A DNA stretch of 33,142 nt from Deltaproteobacteria bacterium (GTDB lineage: Bacteria; Desulfobacterota; Desulfovibrionia; Desulfovibrionales; Desulfovibrionaceae): NCBI GenBank assembly GCA_031266055.1, contig JAISBT010000142.1:1-33142 (forward strand), written 5' to 3'. Position 1 is the first letter of the stretch. Each line of letters starts with the position of its first letter. A program made the translations under genes and the position numbers. The notes beneath the pieces were generated by a model. It saw nothing but the letters and a program-made list of their open reading frames with translations, had not been told where the DNA came from and searched no databases. This document shows positions 8,729 through 17,069 of the stretch, piece after piece.

Positions 8729-10000
8729 ATGTTGACAAGAGTTCTGGTCGTTCTCCCTTTGTACGGCGGTTCCCTGCCGGTGGGCCGGTATTGCGCGGCC
8801 GCTTTGCGCGACAACGGGTGTCTGGTGGAGGTGTTTGAAGCGCCGGCCTTTTTTGGAAGTTTTGAAGCGCTGAAAGGTTTACAGGTACGGCGTGAGCGTC
8901 TGGATTATCTGGAAAACAGCTACCTTGCCCTGGTAGGTGAGGCTGTTTTGGCGCAAGTTGAACGCTTTGCGCCGGATTTGGTTCTGGCCATGGCCCAGGC
9001 GCCCTTAAGCCGCAAGACTCTGGCCCGGCTCAAGCATGACGGGGTTCCGACAGCCATGTGGTTCGTGGAGGATTACAGGCTGTTTGTCTATTGGCGTTCT
9101 TTTGCTACCTGTTATGACTTTTTCGCGGTAATTCAACGGGAGCCTTTTTTGCGGGAATTGGCGGATCTCGGGGTACGGAATGCGCTGTATCTGCCGCTGG
9201 CCGCCTTGCCGGAACTGCATCGCCCGCTTGAAGGGGAGGCTTTGAGCGCGGCGGACAGGCAACGCTTTGGAGCGGACGTATCTTTTATGGGCGCGGGGTA
9301 CCCGAACAGGCGGCGGGCTTTCCGCGAACTTACAGGTTATGATTTTAAAATCTGGGGAACGGAATGGGACGATGACGCTTTTTTGGAGGCGCATTTACGC
9401 ATGAAGGGGGAGCGGATCAGTCCGGAAGACGCGGTGCGCATTTTTAACGCGGCTAAAATTAACTTGAACTTGCACTCCGGCATTAAGGCTGAACCCGCGG
9501 TTACCCGCGGTGATTTCATCAACCCGCGCACCTTTGAAATTGCCTGCTGCGGGGCGTTTCAACTGGTTGACGAGCGCACGCTGTTGCCGGAACTGTTTGC
9601 CGAAGATGAAATAGGCTCCTTCAGCACTCTGGAAGACTTGAAAAATAAGCTTGACTATTACCTGCAACGCCCGGAAGAGCGGGAAGCCATTGCGGAAAGA
9701 GGGCGGGCGCGGGTGCTCAAGGAGCATACTTATCAGGCGCGGATGAAAACCCTGCTGGATTTTGTGGCCGGGCGGCTTCCGGATTGGCCGGCAATGCGCC
9801 CGTATACCGGGTGGGGGGAGGATTTGGAGCCGGAACTGTGTACCCGGCTGGAAGCTTTGATGGAGACGCTGCAACTTCCGGCTGGAGCGGATTTTGAAAC
9901 CGTAATCGCGGCTTTGCGCGGGCGCAGCGGCAAGCTCAGTTCCCTGGAAAGCGCCCTGCTGTTTTTGGATGAATGGAAAAAGCAGTACGCCAAAGCTTGA
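8729..10000 (+). CDS. CgeB-like glycosyltransferase
   Basis: A 423-aa protein with a two-domain GT-B layout. The N-terminal ~170 residues begin RVLVVLPLYGGSLPVGRY and include PTAMWFVEDYRLF and a YDFFAVIQRE segment, as in CgeB/DUF3880-like proteins. The C-terminal half has KINLNLHSG, NPRTFEIACCGAFQLVDE and a ...REAIAERGRARVLKEHTYQ end, matching the Glyco_trans_1_2 domain. Such proteins often sit in LPS, flagellin or spore-surface glycosylation loci. ATG 8729 is chosen because GGAAAG lies nine bases upstream; TTG 8720 is the alternative. The donor and acceptor are unknown. The last ~80 residues are not recognised. Confidence 0.8.
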   Translation: MLTRVLVVLPLYGGSLPVGRYCAAALRDNGCLVEVFEAPAFFGSFEALKGLQVRRERLDYLENSYLALVGEAVLAQVERFAPDLVLAMAQAPLSRKTLARLKHDGVPTAMWFVEDYRLFVYWRSFATCYDFFAVIQREPFLRELADLGVRNALYLPLAALPELHRPLEGEALSAADRQRFGADVSFMGAGYPNRRRAFRELTGYDFKIWGTEWDDDAFLEAHLRMKGERISPEDAVRIFNAAKINLNLHSGIKAEPAVTRGDFINPRTFEIACCGAFQLVDERTLLPELFAEDEIGSFSTLEDLKNKLDYYLQRPEEREAIAERGRARVLKEHTYQARMKTLLDFVAGRLPDWPAMRPYTGWGEDLEPELCTRLEALMETLQLPAGADFETVIAALRGRSGKLSSLESALLFLDEWKKQYAKA

Positions 10001-10098
10001 TGCCAGTTTACGGGCAGGAGTCTGTTGGATGAAAAGGTTAAAATGCTCTTGCCATGGCACGCTTGAAACTTCACTTCGCTACGGCGGTGCCCGCCGCC

Positions 10099-10133
10099 AG
10101 AGTATTTCAACATTTTCAATGTTAAAATACTAT
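10099..10133 (+). repeat. Family A palindrome with compensatory change
   Basis: Same backbone as the copies at 14305 and 18648, but the stem reads GTATTT with AAATAC instead of GCATTT with AAATGC. Both arms changed together, keeping the pairing. It is preceded by the GC-rich GGCGGTGCCCGCCGCC block. A second partial copy (TTAAAATGCTCT) lies at about 10037-10054. Confidence 0.8.
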
Positions 10134-10164
10134 AAAATCTAACAAAAAGCGAGATCATTTCGTT

Positions 10165-11130
10165 ATGGACAGTAACGCTAAAATATATGTCGCCGGGCAT
10201 CGCGGTCTTGTGGGTTCCGCTGTCTGCCGTAGTCTTCTTCGCCTGGGAGCCAAAAATCTTCTTGTCCGAACCAGCCTGGAACTGGATCTGCGTAAGCAGT
10301 CAGCCGTGGAGGATTTTTTCGCCCGGGAAAAACCCGCCTATGTTTTTCTTGCGGCGGCCAAAGTGGGCGGAATTTTTGCCAACCAAACTTATCCAGCGGA
10401 ATTTATTCGAGATAATCTGCTTATTCAAAATAATATTATTGACGCGGCGTACAGAAACGGTTGCGGCAAGCTGCTCTTTCTGGGTTCTTCCTGCATTTAC
10501 CCCAGGCTGTGCCCGCAGCCCATCAAAGAAGAATATCTTTTGACCGGTTCTCTGGAGCCTACCAATGAACCTTACGCTTTGGCCAAAATAGCCGGCATCA
10601 AAATGTGCCAGGCCTACCGCAGACAATATGGTTTTGACGCCATAAGCGCCATGCCTGCCAATTTATACGGCCCGGGAGACAATTTTCACCCGGAAAACAG
10701 CCATGTGCTCCCCGCGCTCATCCGGCGCTTTCACGAAGCAAAAGAGGCCGGGGCGGAACGCGTTTCCGTCTGGGGCACCGGCGCTCCGCGGCGGGAATTT
10801 TTATATGTGGATGATCTGGCTGAGGCGCTGGTTTTTTTAATGCGCGTCTACTCGGGTTATGAACATATAAATGTAGGCAGCGGCACGGATGGCACCATCG
10901 GTCATCTGGCCGCGACCATAGCCGAGGTGGTCGGATATACGGGCGAAATAGTTCATGATCAAAGCAAACCGGACGGAACACCGCAAAAACTTCTGGATGT
11001 ATCCAGACTGGCCGCACTTGGGTGGCGGAGTAAAACCGGTCTGGTGGACGGAATCAAAGCCACTTACGCCTGGTTTCTTCAGCAAAGGGCATCCGGGGCG
11101 GGGCATCGCGGAGGAGCGTCTCAAAATTAA
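10165..11130 (+). CDS. fcl: GDP-L-fucose synthase
   Basis: A 321-aa short-chain dehydrogenase/reductase. It is the 3,5-epimerase/4-reductase that turns GDP-4-keto-6-deoxymannose into GDP-L-fucose using NADPH, supplying fucose for surface glycans. It shows the N-terminal [11 protein letters not shown] nucleotide-binding motif, the AAKVGGI segment, LGSSCIYP with Ser108/Ser109, and the catalytic Tyr137-x3-Lys141 (YALAK). [19 protein letters not shown] and the [12 protein letters not shown] stretch are near-diagnostic for Fcl. Length is normal for the family. No GDP-mannose 4,6-dehydratase gene lies beside it in this window. The last codons and the stop come from an interspersed repeat fragment (11113-11138), so the tail after ~310 is probably not conserved. 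Confidence 0.93.
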   Translation: MDSNAKIYVAGHRGLVGSAVCRSLLRLGAKNLLVRTSLELDLRKQSAVEDFFAREKPAYVFLAAAKVGGIFANQTYPAEFIRDNLLIQNNIIDAAYRNGCGKLLFLGSSCIYPRLCPQPIKEEYLLTGSLEPTNEPYALAKIAGIKMCQAYRRQYGFDAISAMPANLYGPGDNFHPENSHVLPALIRRFHEAKEAGAERVSVWGTGAPRREFLYVDDLAEALVFLMRVYSGYEHINVGSGTDGTIGHLAATIAEVVGYTGEIVHDQSKPDGTPQKLLDVSRLAALGWRSKTGLVDGIKATYAWFLQQRASGAGHRGGASQN

Positions 11131-11138
11131 ATTGCTTT
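11113..11138 (-). repeat. Repeat fragment forming the fcl C-terminus
   Basis: GAGCGTCTCAAAATTAAATT also occurs at 30868-30887 and, inverted, at the starts of the composites at 14216 and 18558. Here it encodes the final A-S-Q-N and supplies the TAA stop of fcl. Confidence 0.7.
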
Positions 11139-11219
11139 AGGGACTTATTTGAGTTTTTTTAGCATTAGTCTCAATTATTTCAGCATGCTCTGGAATTAAT
11201 ACAGGGTATGTTTAATGTT

Positions 11220-11250
11220 GATGCTGTACATTTTTAAGCGTTACAGCATC
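11220..11250. repeat. Family F hairpin, copy 1
   Basis: GATGCTGTA pairs with TACAGCATC around a loop containing CATTTTTAAGCG. The same loop occurs in the copy at 14174-14209, where a stem pair has changed on both arms (T-A to C-G). Confidence 0.65.
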
Positions 11251-11276
11251 CTGGCAAGGGGAAACTTGAGCCTTTC

Positions 11277-11311
11277 GCCGGAGCCGTGAGGCGGCTCCGG
11301 CAAAATTTTTT
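11277..11311 (+). terminator. Intrinsic terminator between fcl and rpmH
   Basis: GCCGGAGCCG (11277-11286) pairs with CGGCTCCGGC (11292-11301) around a TGAGG loop and is followed by AAAATTTTTT. This 10-bp GC-rich stem with a T tract separates the glycan genes from the rpmH block. Confidence 0.8.
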
Positions 11312-11321
11312 GTTCCGCTCC

Positions 11322-11350
11322 TTGACTAGAGCGGCATAAAACAGTAAAGG
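11322..11350 (+). promoter_or_regulatory. Possible rpmH promoter
   Basis: TTGACT (11322-11327) is followed after 17 bases by TAAAGG (11345-11350), which is a weak -10 box. It lies just after the terminator at 11277-11311 and 58 bases before rpmH, where a promoter is expected. Confidence 0.4.
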
Positions 11351-11360
11351 CATTGATTCA

Positions 11361-11399
11361 CGTTAAGCGACAATCTCAAGCGCAAAATGCTCTAAGGAG
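11361..11399 (+). repeat. Repeat carrying the rpmH ribosome-binding region
   Basis: CGTTAAGCGACAATCTCAAG and the following AAAATGC are shared almost exactly with 32233-32270, directly before cmk. A weaker relative follows the 48-bp element at 24470-24508. The copy runs into AAGGAG, the ribosome-binding site of rpmH. Confidence 0.75.
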
Positions 11400-11407
11400 T
11401 TCTGATT

Positions 11408-11542
11408 ATGAAACGCACATACCAGCCCAGCAAAATTAAACGCGCCCGCGCGCACGGGTTCCGGGCGCGCATGGCAACCCTTGCCGGGCGTAATGTGTTG
11501 CGCCGCCGGCGGGCGAAAGGCCGCAAAAGGCTGACGGTCTGA
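11408..11542 (+). CDS. rpmH: 50S ribosomal protein L34
   Basis: A 44-aa, very basic protein with the canonical L34 sequence. It begins [19 protein letters not shown], continues [19 protein letters not shown] and ends RLTV. It is a structural component of the large ribosomal subunit. AAGGAG lies nine bases before the ATG. Position and strand match the conserved rpmH-rnpA-yidD-yidC-jag-mnmE order; dnaA is not found upstream, where glycan genes lie instead. Confidence 0.98.
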   Translation: MKRTYQPSKIKRARAHGFRARMATLAGRNVLRRRRAKGRKRLTV

Positions 11543-11555
11543 ATCCTGATACCAC

Positions 11556-11640
11556 CAATTTACTTGCGCCGTCCGCACGGCGGCGCTTGGATCCGGTGTG
11601 CCTTTCTGAAAAAGTCGGGAAACGACTCTTTCAGCATTGA
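11556..11640 (+). repeat. Family H element, copy 1
   Basis: About 85 bases shared with 24891-24975 at high identity. It ends in a hairpin, CTGAAAAAGTCG with CGACTCTTTCAG, around loop GGAAA (11606-11634). In the other copy the loop reads as the reverse complement. It fills most of the rpmH-rnpA gap. Confidence 0.8.
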
Positions 11641-11646
11641 TTAATT

Positions 11647-12027
11647 ATGCTGACCTTTTCAAAACAGAATAAACTACTGAAAAGGGATGAATATTCAAAG
11701 TGTTATAGTGCCGGGAAACGTTATTTTACCCCGCATTTCATTTTTTTTGTATTGCCGACCGGAGCTGACACCTGGCGTTGCGGCCTTGCTGTCAGCCGTA
11801 AAGTCGGCGGAGCAGTGCAACGCAACCGGATAAAGCGACTGCTCAGAGAGTTTTTCCGCCTGCAGCAAAACATCCTGCCGCCCGGCTTTGATATCGCCGT
11901 GGTGGCCAAACAGGGCAGGCATCCTGAAAAGCTGAATTACCCCGGCCTGGAAAAGGAATTACTCTCTTTGGCGACTGGATTGTTTGATAAAATGGGTGAG
12001 CAGCGTATTCTTGCCGGCAGGCGGTAA
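11647..12027 (+). CDS. rnpA: Ribonuclease P protein component
   Basis: A 126-aa basic protein, the protein subunit of RNase P that helps the RNA subunit trim tRNA 5' leaders. The N-terminus (FSKQNKLLKRDEYSKCY) and the conserved RNR segment (VQRNRIKRLLREFFR, about residues 59-73) are both present, as is the LAVSRKVGGAV strand before it. ATG 11647 fits the usual start; no clear ribosome-binding site is visible, perhaps because family H occupies the leader. It follows rpmH as in most bacteria. Confidence 0.97.
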   Translation: MLTFSKQNKLLKRDEYSKCYSAGKRYFTPHFIFFVLPTGADTWRCGLAVSRKVGGAVQRNRIKRLLREFFRLQQNILPPGFDIAVVAKQGRHPEKLNYPGLEKELLSLATGLFDKMGEQRILAGRR

Positions 12028-12220
12028 TTTCAGTTACAGCCTGCGGCGCTTGCCAGCAAGCCGGGCGCGCCGGAGTCGGCGCGCGACGGGGAAAACCGCA
12101 TTTTTGTCCGTCGATCTTGACACTTGGAGCATTTTTCGCTTGATGCCGGTGAAAGTGTTGCCCGGTACTGATCCCAAGGCTGGCGACCGCCGTATGCCGT
12201 GAGGCTGCAAGGAGCTTTGG

Positions 12221-12475
12221 GTGTTGCTGATATATCTGATACGCGCTTATCAAAGGTGTATATCGCCTTTCCTTCCAAGATCCTGTCGTTTTTATCCAAC
12301 CTGTTCCGCTTATGCGATAGAGGCCATTGCCAGCCATGGCGTCATCAAAGGCTGTTTGTATGCCCTGTGGCGAATTCTGCGCTGTCACCCTTTTTGTGCC
12401 GGAGGATATGACCCCGTGCCTCCTGTCAGTCCAATTCCGGATTCGGAAAATCAACCGTGCAACGGTATCAAATAG
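12221..12475 (+). CDS. yidD: Membrane protein insertion efficiency factor YidD
   Basis: An 84-aa protein of the YidD family, a small inner-face membrane-associated protein that assists YidC-dependent insertion. It shows [20 protein letters not shown], the [10 protein letters not shown]-x-HG-x-x-KG segment and RILRCHPF-x-x-GGYDPVP, with the usual cysteines. The GTG at 12221 is chosen because AAGGAG lies six bases upstream; TTG 12224 is possible. It ends 15 bases before yidC. The 193-base gap after rnpA is longer than usual and holds only degenerate repeat fragments. Confidence 0.95.
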   Translation: MLLIYLIRAYQRCISPFLPRSCRFYPTCSAYAIEAIASHGVIKGCLYALWRILRCHPFCAGGYDPVPPVSPIPDSENQPCNGIK

Positions 12476-12490
12476 GAGCTTGGAAGTTTT

Positions 12491-14155
12491 ATGGAAAAAC
12501 GCACAATAATTGGAATTGTTCTTTGTATGTTGGTGTTGTTTGGCTGGAATCCCCTGTCCGAATTCATGGGCTGGAGGACGCGGCCAAACCCGCAGACCAC
12601 GCAGCAGCAAGACGGACAGCCGGGGATTTTGGCTGAGGATGTCCGGCCCATGGGGCAAAATGCCGTTCCGGCTGACCCTTTCGGCCAGAGCGCGCATCCG
12701 GGCGACATTGCCCCCGGGTTCCCGGCGGAATCCAGCCAGGCTGACGGCAAGGTGATTACGGTGGACACGCCTTTGTACAGGGCGAAATTCAGCGGCCGTG
12801 GAGGGATTTTACTTTCTTTCGAGCTTAAGCTTTATACGGTGCGCACGCATTTTGACAAATCCGAGCCTGCGGCCCAGGTCAATCTGGTGGCGGGTACGGT
12901 CGCGCAGGCGGCCCCGCTGGGTATTTTAATCAATAATCAACATTCCTGGCGCAACGCTGCCTGGAGTTACACCGGCAGCGAACGGGTGGAGCTTGGAGCC
13001 AACCAGAAGGAAAGCCTGACTTTTTGGGCGGATCTGGGTTCAATGACCCTCCAGCGCACCATTACTTTTGACGCGGATACCTATGTACTGCAGGAAAAGG
13101 TCGAACTGCGCAGCCGGGTGGCCCAGGCGGTAAGCCTCGGTTACAGCGTGAGCACGGCGGATTTGTCCGGCCCGGAGGATTACCAGAAGATCACCATGGT
13201 GGCGCGGGTGCAGGGCGGCGAGTATAATGAGGAAAGCGACCGCTCCACGCTGGGCAATGGCCAGAGCTACGGCACCAATCTTACCTGGGGCGGAAACATG
13301 AGCAACTATTTTTTGGCCGCCATGATGCCTCCTGACCCCGGGTTTCGCATGGATGCGCGTTTTCAGAATGAAATTTTTACGGTGGCCATGAAACGCGACA
13401 ATATAAGCGTCGCGCCGGAAACTCCGCTGCAAAGCAGCATGAATTATTATTTCGGGCCCAAGCGCGTTTCGGATTTGCAGGCGGCTCCGGCGGATTTGAC
13501 CACGTCTATCGACTACGGGTGGTTTGCCGCCATATCCAGGCCGCTGGTGGCGTTGTTATTGTTTTTCAATTCTTTTGCGGGCAATTACGGCATATCCATT
13601 ATTGCGCTCACCATCCTGGTAAAGTTGCTGCTTTGGCCTTTGTCTTATAAAAGTTACAAGTCCATGCAGGGTATGAAGCTGATTCAGCCGCACATGCAAA
13701 AACTGCGTGAAAAATATAAGGGCGACAAGGAACGCCTTAACGCGGAAATGATGCAGTTGTATAAAACGTACAAGATTAACCCCATGGGCGGATGCCTGCC
13801 CATAGTCATGCAACTGCCGATTTTTATCGCCTTGTACAAAGCGCTGCTCTATGCCTTTGAACTGCGCCAGGCAAGTTTCATTCCCTACCTGCCCTTTACC
13901 GATAAGGTCTGGCTGGCGGATCTTTCCCTCAGCGATCCTTATTACATAACGCCTGTGCTTATGGGGGCCACCATGTTTATACAGCAAAAAATGACTCCAA
14001 CCACAGGCGACAGTACGCAGGCTAAAATTATGCTGTTTATGCCCATAGTATTTACCTTTATGTTTCTGAATTTTCCATCCGGTCTGGTGGTCTACTGGCT
14101 TATCAGCAACATTTTTTCCATTGCCCAGCAGAGGTGGCAGCTAAGACAGAAATAA
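12491..14155 (+). CDS. yidC: Membrane protein insertase YidC
   Basis: A 554-aa inner-membrane insertase of the YidC/Oxa1 family. It integrates membrane proteins alone or with Sec. It has the Gram-negative layout: an N-terminal anchor (MEKRTIIGIVLCMLVLFGW), a large periplasmic beta-domain (~60-330), then the conserved membrane core from ~340 with YGISIIALTILVKLLLWPL, INPMGGCLPIVMQLPIFIALY and MFLNFPSGLVVYWLISNI. The polar linker after the anchor is Pro/Gln/Gly-rich. Length is normal for a proteobacterial-type YidC. It is probably co-transcribed with yidD. Confidence 0.98.
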   Translation: MEKRTIIGIVLCMLVLFGWNPLSEFMGWRTRPNPQTTQQQDGQPGILAEDVRPMGQNAVPADPFGQSAHPGDIAPGFPAESSQADGKVITVDTPLYRAKFSGRGGILLSFELKLYTVRTHFDKSEPAAQVNLVAGTVAQAAPLGILINNQHSWRNAAWSYTGSERVELGANQKESLTFWADLGSMTLQRTITFDADTYVLQEKVELRSRVAQAVSLGYSVSTADLSGPEDYQKITMVARVQGGEYNEESDRSTLGNGQSYGTNLTWGGNMSNYFLAAMMPPDPGFRMDARFQNEIFTVAMKRDNISVAPETPLQSSMNYYFGPKRVSDLQAAPADLTTSIDYGWFAAISRPLVALLLFFNSFAGNYGISIIALTILVKLLLWPLSYKSYKSMQGMKLIQPHMQKLREKYKGDKERLNAEMMQLYKTYKINPMGGCLPIVMQLPIFIALYKALLYAFELRQASFIPYLPFTDKVWLADLSLSDPYYITPVLMGATMFIQQKMTPTTGDSTQAKIMLFMPIVFTFMFLNFPSGLVVYWLISNIFSIAQQRWQLRQK

Positions 14156-14173
14156 AAGCGGAAAGCCGCCGGC

Positions 14174-14209
14174 ACGCTGTTTGATCTGCATTTTTAAGCG
14201 GGACAGCGT
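14174..14209. repeat. Family F hairpin, copy 2
   Basis: ACGCTGT pairs with ACAGCGT around a loop containing CATTTTTAAGCG, the loop of the copy at 11220-11250. It lies just after the yidC stop codon but has no T tract after it. Confidence 0.65.
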
Positions 14210-14215
14210 ACTAAG

Positions 14216-14341
14216 GCAATTTAACTTTGAGACGCTCCCGCCGGCGCTTTACGGCGAAACAAGTTTCGCCTACGCCTGCGGGGCGGGCGGCGGTACCCGC
14301 CGCCAGAGCATTTCAACATTTTCAATGTTAAAATGCTCTAA
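14216..14341 (+). repeat. Composite palindromic repeat, copy 1
   Basis: About 126 bases in the yidC-jag gap, nearly identical to 18558-18684. In order: GAGACGCTCCC; a hairpin GGCGAAAC-AA-GTTTCGCC (14253-14270); a GC-rich GGCGGCGGTACCCGCCGCC block; and a family A palindrome (14305-14339). Confidence 0.85.
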
Positions 14342-14378
14342 TGGGCTTTTTCAGCGTCAACCAGACAACGAGGGATGT

Positions 14379-15461
14379 ATGAAAGGTTATGTGGAGTTTA
14401 CAGGAAAAACTCTTGATGAGGCCATACAGGACGCATGCGCTTATTTTGCCGTGGAGCGGGAAAAGCTGGAAATTGAAATTATCAATGATTCCAAAACCGG
14501 CATCTTCGGGCTGGTTGGAGCTAAAAAAGCCGCTTTACGCGCCAGGCGGGTACAGCCGCATAATATAAATCTGAATTTTCAGGATAAAATCGCGGCGGAG
14601 GATTCCAAACCCCGGCCCAAGCCGGCGCCGGAGGCATTGACCGGGGTAAAGCTGGAAGCTTTGAGCGGAAACAGGCAGAAAGCGTTGCCGGAGGCGGCGC
14701 CGAAAGCATTGCCCGCGGTAAAGCCGCCCTCCGGATCGGCCGCGTCCGCCACGGACAATTCCAGACCCGGCAAACATCAAAAGACGCAGCAGGGTAAACC
14801 GCTCAGGCCGACGCAAAATGCTTCGGAAACCGGGGTTGCGGATGCGCGGCGCGAAAAAAACGCGCAACCGGCGGAAAATACCGGCATGTCCGCGCCGCAG
14901 GAGGAAAACAACGAAAAATCCTCATCTTGCGCGCCCCAGGAATTTCCGCAGGTAGCTCTGGAATCCATAGATCAGGCTTTGTTGCGCGAAACTGTTTTGG
15001 ACGCGCTGGAACATCTGGTGCTTCCTATTGTAGGCCCCACGAAAAATACTTTTAGAGTGGACGAAGACCGCGTGTGGATACAAATTGACTGCGCCGGCGA
15101 CCAGGGGCTGCTTATCGGCCGGGACGGGCAATCGCTTGCCGCATTGCAGTACCTGTTGAGCTGCATTGTCTCGCGCCGTCTTAACGTCTCGATAAATGTG
15201 CAGATAGATGTCGGCGAATACCGCGAAAAGCAAAATGAAAAACTTCGCGAGTTGGCCTTGCATCTGGCCCAGAAGGTCAAAGCCGGTGCCCGCCCGCAGT
15301 CAACCAGAGCCATAAGCGCTTACCAGCGCCGCATCATCCATATGGCTTTGCAAGACGACCCGGATGTGCAAACGCACAGCAAGGGCGAGGGCAGCCTCAA
15401 GCGGGTGGTGATTATACCCAGGCGTAAAAATCCTGATCCGGCATCCGCGAAAGATGCCTGA
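14379..15461 (+). CDS. jag: RNA-binding protein Jag/KhpB
   Basis: A 360-aa three-part protein. An N-terminal Jag_N domain (MKGYVEFTGKTLDEAI... to ~60) has the KTGIFGLVGAKKA motif. A long low-complexity linker (~62-195) is rich in Pro, Ala, Lys and Gln. A KH-type domain follows with the LLIGRDGQSLAALQYLLS loop (about 245-262), and an R3H domain (~285-350) has the RRIIH motif. The family binds RNA and in other bacteria affects cell division and envelope gene expression. I chose ATG 14379, preceded by GAGGG, because the domain begins there; upstream in-frame sequence is repeat DNA. It overlaps mnmE by 8 bases. Confidence 0.93.
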   Translation: MKGYVEFTGKTLDEAIQDACAYFAVEREKLEIEIINDSKTGIFGLVGAKKAALRARRVQPHNINLNFQDKIAAEDSKPRPKPAPEALTGVKLEALSGNRQKALPEAAPKALPAVKPPSGSAASATDNSRPGKHQKTQQGKPLRPTQNASETGVADARREKNAQPAENTGMSAPQEENNEKSSSCAPQEFPQVALESIDQALLRETVLDALEHLVLPIVGPTKNTFRVDEDRVWIQIDCAGDQGLLIGRDGQSLAALQYLLSCIVSRRLNVSINVQIDVGEYREKQNEKLRELALHLAQKVKAGARPQSTRAISAYQRRIIHMALQDDPDVQTHSKGEGSLKRVVIIPRRKNPDPASAKDA

Positions 15462-17016
15462 TTCCGCGCCGACCATTGCCGCTATTTCCACCGCGGTTAC
15501 CGGCCCAGGTTCCGCCGGAACCCCCGGAACCGCCGGTTCCATCAATTCCGCGCGCTCCGCCGGAGGCGGCATTGGCATTGTGCGTTTGAGCGGCGCGGAA
15601 GCCCTGCGTATTTTGCAAAACCTGTTCAGCAAAAAAATCGGCCCGGAACCGGCGCCTCCCTTTGCCTTTACGCCCCGCCGTATGGAGCATGGCTGGATTT
15701 GCGATGCCGGAGCCTTCCCCCTGGATGAGGTTTTAGCTGTATTTATGCCCGGGCCGCATACTTTTACCGGTGAAGATGTGGCTGAAATTCACTGTCATGG
15801 CGGCAAGGCGGTGCTGCAGGCAATTCTCGGCGCAACCGTAGCTTCAGGGGCGCGCCTTGCGGCTCCTGGTGAATTTACCAGAAGGGCCTTTTTAAACGGA
15901 CGGCTGGATTTGAGCCAGGCGGAAGCGGTGGCGGAAATGATTTCCGCGCCCACCTTACAGGGGGTGTATCTGGCCCGCAATAAGCTGGAAGGGCGCTTGA
16001 GCGGAATTTTGAACGAACTGCGCGCGGAACTGGATGTGTTACGCGCGCGGCTTTATCTGTGTATAGATTTTCCTGACGAGGCGGATGAAGCCCTGGCCCG
16101 GCACAAGGGTGGGGACGGAGATTTCATGGCCCGCCTGGACGGTATTATCGCCAGGATTACGGAATTGATTCTGGCCTACGAACGGGCCTGCGTCTGGCGG
16201 GAGGGGGCGCGGGCAGCCCTGGCCGGGCAGGTTAATGTGGGTAAATCCAGCCTGCTTAACGCTCTGCTGGGGCGCAAGCGGGCGCTGGTTTCAGCCAGTC
16301 CGGGCACAACCAGGGATTTTATTGAAGAAGCGCTGAATCTGGGGGGAATCCCCCTGCGCCTTGTGGATACCGCCGGTTTCCGAGCCGGCGCCGATTCGCT
16401 TGACCCGCATGCTCCCGCAGACGCGCTGGAGGCGGAGGGCATGGATTTTGCTCAGGAAATTTTTGCGGAGGCCGATCTCATCCTGCTGGTGCTGGAAGCC
16501 GGAAAATTTTTACAGGGCCGATTGATCCGGGTCGATGGGCCGGAAGATTTGGATCGGGAAAGCGCGGCGGTTTTTAACCGCTACGGCCCTCCATCCAGGA
16601 ACAATAAGCTGTTTATTGTTTTGAACAAAATGGATCTTTGCCCGGCCTGCGCGGTTCCGGAAGAGTTTCTGGGCTGCCCCTGCCAGGGCGTTTCAGCCAG
16701 GACGGGAAGCGGTCTGGATAACCTGGCCGAGTCCTTGCGCCGGTTTATTGTATCGCCTCCTTCCAGCCGGGACGGGGATAACGGCGCTTTGGATTTTTCC
16801 AGCGCGGCGGTGCCGGGTTTGCGCCAGACGCTGAAGCTGAAAGAGGTCAAAGCCGAGCTTTCCGCCCTCAAAAATGAATTCAAGGGCGATATTCCGGCCG
16901 ATCTGCTGAGCGTCCGCCTGGACAGCGCGGCTGCCTATCTTGCGGACGTGACCGGGGCAAGCTGTTCTGAGGAAATTTTGGATCAGGTTTTTGCCGGGTT
17001 CTGCATCGGCAAATAG
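15454..17016 (+). CDS. mnmE: tRNA modification GTPase MnmE
   Basis: A 520-aa GTPase that, with MnmG, makes the aminomethyl-type modification at U34 of certain tRNAs. The N-terminal formyl-THF-binding domain has GIGIVRLSG and FTGEDVAEIHCHGG. The G domain shows GQVNVGKSS (~258-266), the PGTTRDFIEE loop, DTAG, and NKMD (~391-394). It ends with the conserved FCIGK carrying Cys517. An unusual ~25-residue Gly/Ser/Ala-rich insertion sits between residues ~13 and 38, before GIGIVRLSG, where most MnmE have only PPGRGG. An insertion of DP/HAPADA also follows the DTAG region. Its ATG overlaps the end of jag, so translation is probably coupled. Confidence 0.97.
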   Translation: MPDSAPTIAAISTAVTGPGSAGTPGTAGSINSARSAGGGIGIVRLSGAEALRILQNLFSKKIGPEPAPPFAFTPRRMEHGWICDAGAFPLDEVLAVFMPGPHTFTGEDVAEIHCHGGKAVLQAILGATVASGARLAAPGEFTRRAFLNGRLDLSQAEAVAEMISAPTLQGVYLARNKLEGRLSGILNELRAELDVLRARLYLCIDFPDEADEALARHKGGDGDFMARLDGIIARITELILAYERACVWREGARAALAGQVNVGKSSLLNALLGRKRALVSASPGTTRDFIEEALNLGGIPLRLVDTAGFRAGADSLDPHAPADALEAEGMDFAQEIFAEADLILLVLEAGKFLQGRLIRVDGPEDLDRESAAVFNRYGPPSRNNKLFIVLNKMDLCPACAVPEEFLGCPCQGVSARTGSGLDNLAESLRRFIVSPPSSRDGDNGALDFSSAAVPGLRQTLKLKEVKAELSALKNEFKGDIPADLLSVRLDSAAAYLADVTGASCSEEILDQVFAGFCIGK

Positions 17017-17026
17017 GGCGTTTCGC

Positions 17027-17054
17027 GGCAAAGATTTGCGAACAAATCCCTGCC
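17027..17054. repeat. Family E hairpin, copy 1
   Basis: GGCAAAGATTTG faces CAAATCCCTGCC around CGAA. It lies between the convergent mnmE and nusB genes. Related hairpins are at 17941, 26688 and 32154. Confidence 0.65.
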
Positions 17055-17069
17055 GGGCGGTACAACTTT

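Noticed and set aside
11984-12202. Small open frame between rnpA and yidD
   Set aside because: It overlaps rnpA in another frame, has no family motif, and covers degenerate repeat DNA.
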